64,000 nt of DNA, taken from the NCBI GenBank assembly GCA_004352715.1, contig SCFE01000029.1:2294127-2358126 (forward strand), in the 5' to 3' direction. Both the position numbers and the translations under genes were made by a program. This DNA is from Hofstenia miamia (taxonomy: Eukaryota > Xenacoelomorpha > Acoela). How positions within the stretch are numbered: the stretch's first letter is position 1; each line of letters begins with the position of its first letter. Under the pieces are notes generated by a model that saw only the letters and a program-made list of their open reading frames with translations, searched no databases and was not told the DNA's origin. Below, piece after piece: positions 60,744 to 64,000 of this stretch.

Positions 60744-62098
60744 ATGAATGCTTTAGCATGCCTGGCAATACTTATATCATCAAGTGAAAGCAAAGACATT
60801 GTACAAGGTAAATACTTCGGTTAAATTTGTAAAGAATTATCATTAAAATATACACATAATGAATTAAAGCAAGTGAATGTTCAAACATCCAAATATCTCT
60901 CAATAAAGAAATTTTTTTTGTTTTTTCGGGTAAGTTATGGCATTTATCTACGTAAGCATACTGCTGACACATTAAAAGTAATATTACTGATATAGAAAAA
61001 TTCTTAGAAAAAGAACATTTTTTCGTTTTTGTTAAAACTTGTTGTGTCATAGAATTATGTTGCTACAATTCATGAATTTTTCTTAAGCGTTTGTATTACT
61101 ACACCATGAAGAAAAATTTTTTTAGAATTTTGAGCTGAATTGAAAAAAGGTTATAATTTTAAATTTCAAAATAAAAATGCCATTCATTGGGTAAAATGAA
61201 GCCATAATTTTTCACTGACGGTTAATGTTTTTCATGAGAAGACAAATACTACAAAAAAAATATATTTTGACTTCACATAGTCAGTTTCAAGTTATTACTG
61301 TATGATAATTATTACTATTTTTATAAAAATTACGGGAATTTTTTCATTTAAATTAAATACAAATTAATGGAAGCTTAAGATGATATGTAATCTCATCGTG
61401 ACAGTTTAATTGAAGTTTTCTATTCTTTATGATGTAGGATTTTTGGGGTCATAAGCCCATCGCAATTTTTACTTATAGAAATGTTTCACATTTTTTATTA
61501 AAATATATTTATGATTTAGACATCGTATAAAATATATTTTACTAGGAAATTTTCGTCAATAGATGGCATCACCATCCTGAGAATCATAATTTAATTTTTT
61601 AATATGTGTGCAAAATGTTATTTTTGTCATTTACAGTGCTAATATATATTTGCTTAGTAAAAAAATTTTTTGAGAGATAAATTATGCATACAAAATAGTT
61701 TATTTAAAATTCTATCTAAATTTGAGGCCTAGGCTGAAAATACATCTGCTATATTAATTTTTTCACAACTACGCTATTTAGAAAAACGCATGTGGGATAT
61801 GCCTGCTAAAAGAGATATGGACCTTCCAAATAAACGAATGTGGGATATGCCTACTAAAAGAGATATGGACCTTCCAAATAAACGAATGTGGGATATGCCT
61901 ACTAAAAGAGATATGTATGGCCTAAATAAGAGAATGTGGGATATGCCTACTAAAAGAAATGAAGAAAACGTAGATAAAAGAATGTGGGACATGCCTACAA
62001 AAAGAAATGAAGAAACCGTTTTGAAAAGAATGTGGGACATGGCTGACAAAAAAAATTCCCACAATGAAAATAAGAGAATGTGGGACATGGTTTCCTAA
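60744..62098 (+). CDS. Secreted multi-peptide precursor: thirteen hexapeptides separated by dibasic sites
   Basis: Two exons, 60744-60807 and 61782-62098, join in phase (codon G|AA, Glu22), giving 126 residues. The donor reads G|GTAAAT and the acceptor follows a pyrimidine-rich stretch ending TTTAG. Residues 1-16 form a short signal peptide (hydrophobic core ALACLAILI), then KDIVQEKR. The rest is strictly periodic: six residues, then KR (once KK). MWDM-type peptides start at residues 25, 41, 57, 73, 89, 105 and 121 (one MWDMPA, four MWDMPT, one MWDMAD, one MWDMVS). They alternate with spacers DMDLPN twice, DMYGLN, NEENVD, NEETVL and NSHNEN. There is no Cys in the mature part and no Gly before the basic pairs, so no C-terminal amide. 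This is neuropeptide-precursor architecture cut by KR-type proprotein convertases; I do not recognise the peptide family. Role is inferred. An upstream 5' UTR exon is possible. Confidence 0.83.
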
Positions 62099-63521
62099 AA
62101 ATTAGCGCTTACATCATTGTTGATTTCTATATCACATTATTTTGTAGGAAGAATATTTGCATAATACAAAATCGGTGAGAAAGTGATATGTATTTCTTGT
62201 TATTCAAAATCTATAATTTACAAATATGTAGTTACACATAGGAATATAATCGAAAGATTCGTAATGTAATTCATTAAAAATAGGGAAACATTTTATTACC
62301 AAATGTGCACAAGGCTTACCTTATAGGGGAAAGTACTTGTTTAAGCTATGGCAAAATTATTTTTCTTATTGGAAGTAGTAATCAATTAGCATACTAAGAA
62401 AATTTAGCAACCCATCAACAAAAACGCTTGCAAAATATTTCCAAATTTCAATCTCTTTCACTAATTCATTGAAATTAATTTCATGCTCAAAAATTAACCA
62501 ACGATTTTTTGCAAAACGATCCTAAGAAATAATAGATTTTACACTAACTCGCTTCTTGACGCACGAAACATTCATTATTACATTGCTACTAAGTAACATT
62601 TCAAAAAATATGAAGATTTTTAAGAGAACTATCTCCCTTTTCTAGTGTCCCATGTTCTTCGTTGGTATGAACTACAGTATTATAAGAAGTTTATATTCTA
62701 TTTTATGGAAAGCGTATTGAAAAAATATTCAACTATTTACTAAATGAAAACAAAATTGCAAGCAACAATTATAGCAACCACAAATTTGCACATGTAAGCA
62801 TATGTATTGGTATGATTACTAAAATTTTACAATAAGTGAATTGCATATAATCATTGAAATTAACAATTGTGTTCCGAAATTACTTTCTCATGTGAATTCA
62901 AAACTGCCAAGTTTTTTAAAACCATAAAAATTATTAAAAATGAAATTTTACTTAAAAAATAACTTTATTTTCTCAAAGATCAGTTTTCTGCGACTTTCAA
63001 AATAAAAATTAGCAAAAATATTTGATTAACTAAATTTTCATTAGTTTTAGTAAGTGCTAATAAATTACAAAATGTAAGCAATGTATAAATGTTATTACTG
63101 AGTTATTGGAAAGAGCAATGAATTCATATATGCTTAACACTAATATCGAATTTTGATGTCCAATCTGCAATTTTCGATACATAAATTCGAATTTTTGAAT
63201 TCGCACATTAATTTATTATGAAACACTAGGGAAAATAACCTGAAATTTGCTTGAGTTGTAAAAACAAAAATATATTTGAATGTTTCTATTAAGGAAGGTC
63301 AAGTACTTGAATAAAGCACATTTTACAAAATTAACATTACAAAAATAGAATATTTAAGAATCACCGAATATAAAATTGTTTTTTTTTAAAAAGAACGAAA
63401 ATCAATACATATAAAATTAACATTACAATGATTATTTTTTGGGTGATCGATATTGAAAAACTTGTACAATGGTTGAGTTTGTGTTCCAGATGCCACAGAT
63501 TAGACATGAATTGCTTGAGCC
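62099..63521. other. No gene seen
   Basis: 3' flank of the peptide precursor and AT-rich sequence; no coding or repeat structure recognised. Confidence 0.45.
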
Positions 63522-64000
63522 CTAACAACCATATCTTGATAAAAGAAGTGTAGCATTTCCCCGCTGTAAAATTACTGACAATTGCTGAAAAAAGTATGTA
63601 GAAACCGTATTCAGATCGCAAGAGGCATTTCTGGCAGAAGACATAAAAGACATCTTGGAGAATACTTTGATAGCAATTGGTGACCATCCTCCTAGAGCTT
63701 CCACTGATAGTGGTATGAAGGATATACCAGCTGCTGAACATGATTCTGCGTATTTAGTAAGCTTTCGGTTGTCTGAAACTTCCAGAGCATGACCAGCATT
63801 AGTACCCGCAAGAGAAACAATCGAAGGCTGCAGTGAACTAATTACAGTCACGTCTAGAGCAGCTGGTCGGCCAGAAGACCAGCATGGCAAAAAGATGTCC
63901 CCAGGACGAGCACGAGACTCAGTGAGGTTAGACTTTTCAAGCACAGGAGACAAAGCACATTTCGAAGCAGTTGCAAAAATAGCGTCCCTGAGTCGATCAT
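63522..64000 (-). CDS. Retroelement-type ORF, C-terminal nuclease-like region (partial)
   Basis: An open frame enters from the right edge and stops at 63522. It reads RDAIFATASKCALSPVLEKS, then RARPGDIFLPCW, then AALDVTVISSLQPSIV. Next come SCSAAGISFIPLSVEALGGW and a tail QLSVILQRGNATLLLSRYGC. The spaced R-P-x-D and L-D-V-T-V elements, followed by the F-x-P-L-x-V-E-x-x-G box, match a PD-(D/E)xK-like module found downstream of RT in many animal retroelement ORFs. About 159 residues are visible without a break, so the copy may be young. Assignment rests on motif memory; a host gene is unlikely. Confidence 0.6.
   Translation of the reverse strand, partial: DRLRDAIFATASKCALSPVLEKSNLTESRARPGDIFLPCWSSGRPAALDVTVISSLQPSIVSLAGTNAGHALEVSDNRKLTKYAESCSAAGISFIPLSVEALGGWSPIAIKVFSKMSFMSSARNASCDLNTVSTYFFQQLSVILQRGNATLLLSRYGC

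Noticed and set aside
61774-62088. Minus-strand ORF of 104 codons over the peptide precursor
   Set aside because: It is the antisense shadow of a 24-bp periodic repeat; the plus frame has the splice sites and the signal peptide.

Overview
The window is AT-rich, repeat-laden nuclear DNA from an invertebrate animal. The evidence is GT-AG spliced genes with metazoan products (a BPI/LBP-like lipid-binding protein, a PRCP-like lysosomal peptidase, a dibasic-cleaved secreted peptide precursor), long (TA)n tracts, and a TE mix of CR1-like non-LTR elements, Penelope-like, hAT, Tc1/mariner and pogo elements. I cannot assign a phylum. It is a draft assembly: N gaps lie at 2666-2768, 13512-13623, 16337-16357, 18235-18323, 19470-20046 and 29845-29864. 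Two gaps have identical sequence on both sides, and one 19-bp Tn5/Nextera adapter is embedded at 5276-5294.

Layout. 1-1021 (minus): 5' half of a non-LTR retrotransposon with an intact PHD-finger ORF1 and the start of its endonuclease ORF2. 1.3-9.2 kb: decayed Tc1, a hAT-type non-autonomous element with an 8-bp target duplication, a ZMYM1-like hAT transposase relic carrying the adapter, and a broken non-LTR element with a small inverted-repeat element nested in its RT. 10252-12058 (plus): complete three-exon BPI/LBP-like gene. 14-21.5 kb: BED-finger hAT relic, an 84-bp minisatellite, Penelope-like fragment, mariner-like relic and a non-LTR tail. 26.9-28.4 kb: mariner with both terminal inverted repeats. 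28.9-32.8 kb: non-LTR relic (SGNH-type ORF1, endonuclease, RT), followed by an eight-copy 159-bp satellite (32981-34252). 35.9-36.7 kb: large inverted-repeat element. 40.3-41.5 kb: pogo/Tigger-like relic. 42582-56152 (minus): nine-exon PRCP-like serine carboxypeptidase gene whose introns host several TE pieces. 60744-62098 (plus): two-exon precursor of thirteen hexapeptides separated by dibasic sites. 63522-64000 (minus): C-terminal part of a retroelement-type ORF running off the window.

The three host genes are not an operon and need not work together. All three products carry predicted signal peptides and would enter the secretory pathway: one to bind lipid or lipopolysaccharide, one to trim peptides ending in Pro-X (probably in lysosomes), and one to release small peptides. 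The peptide precursor is the most novel item. Its exon structure, signal peptide and strict 6+2 residue periodicity support a real gene, and I do not recognise its MWDMxx peptides.
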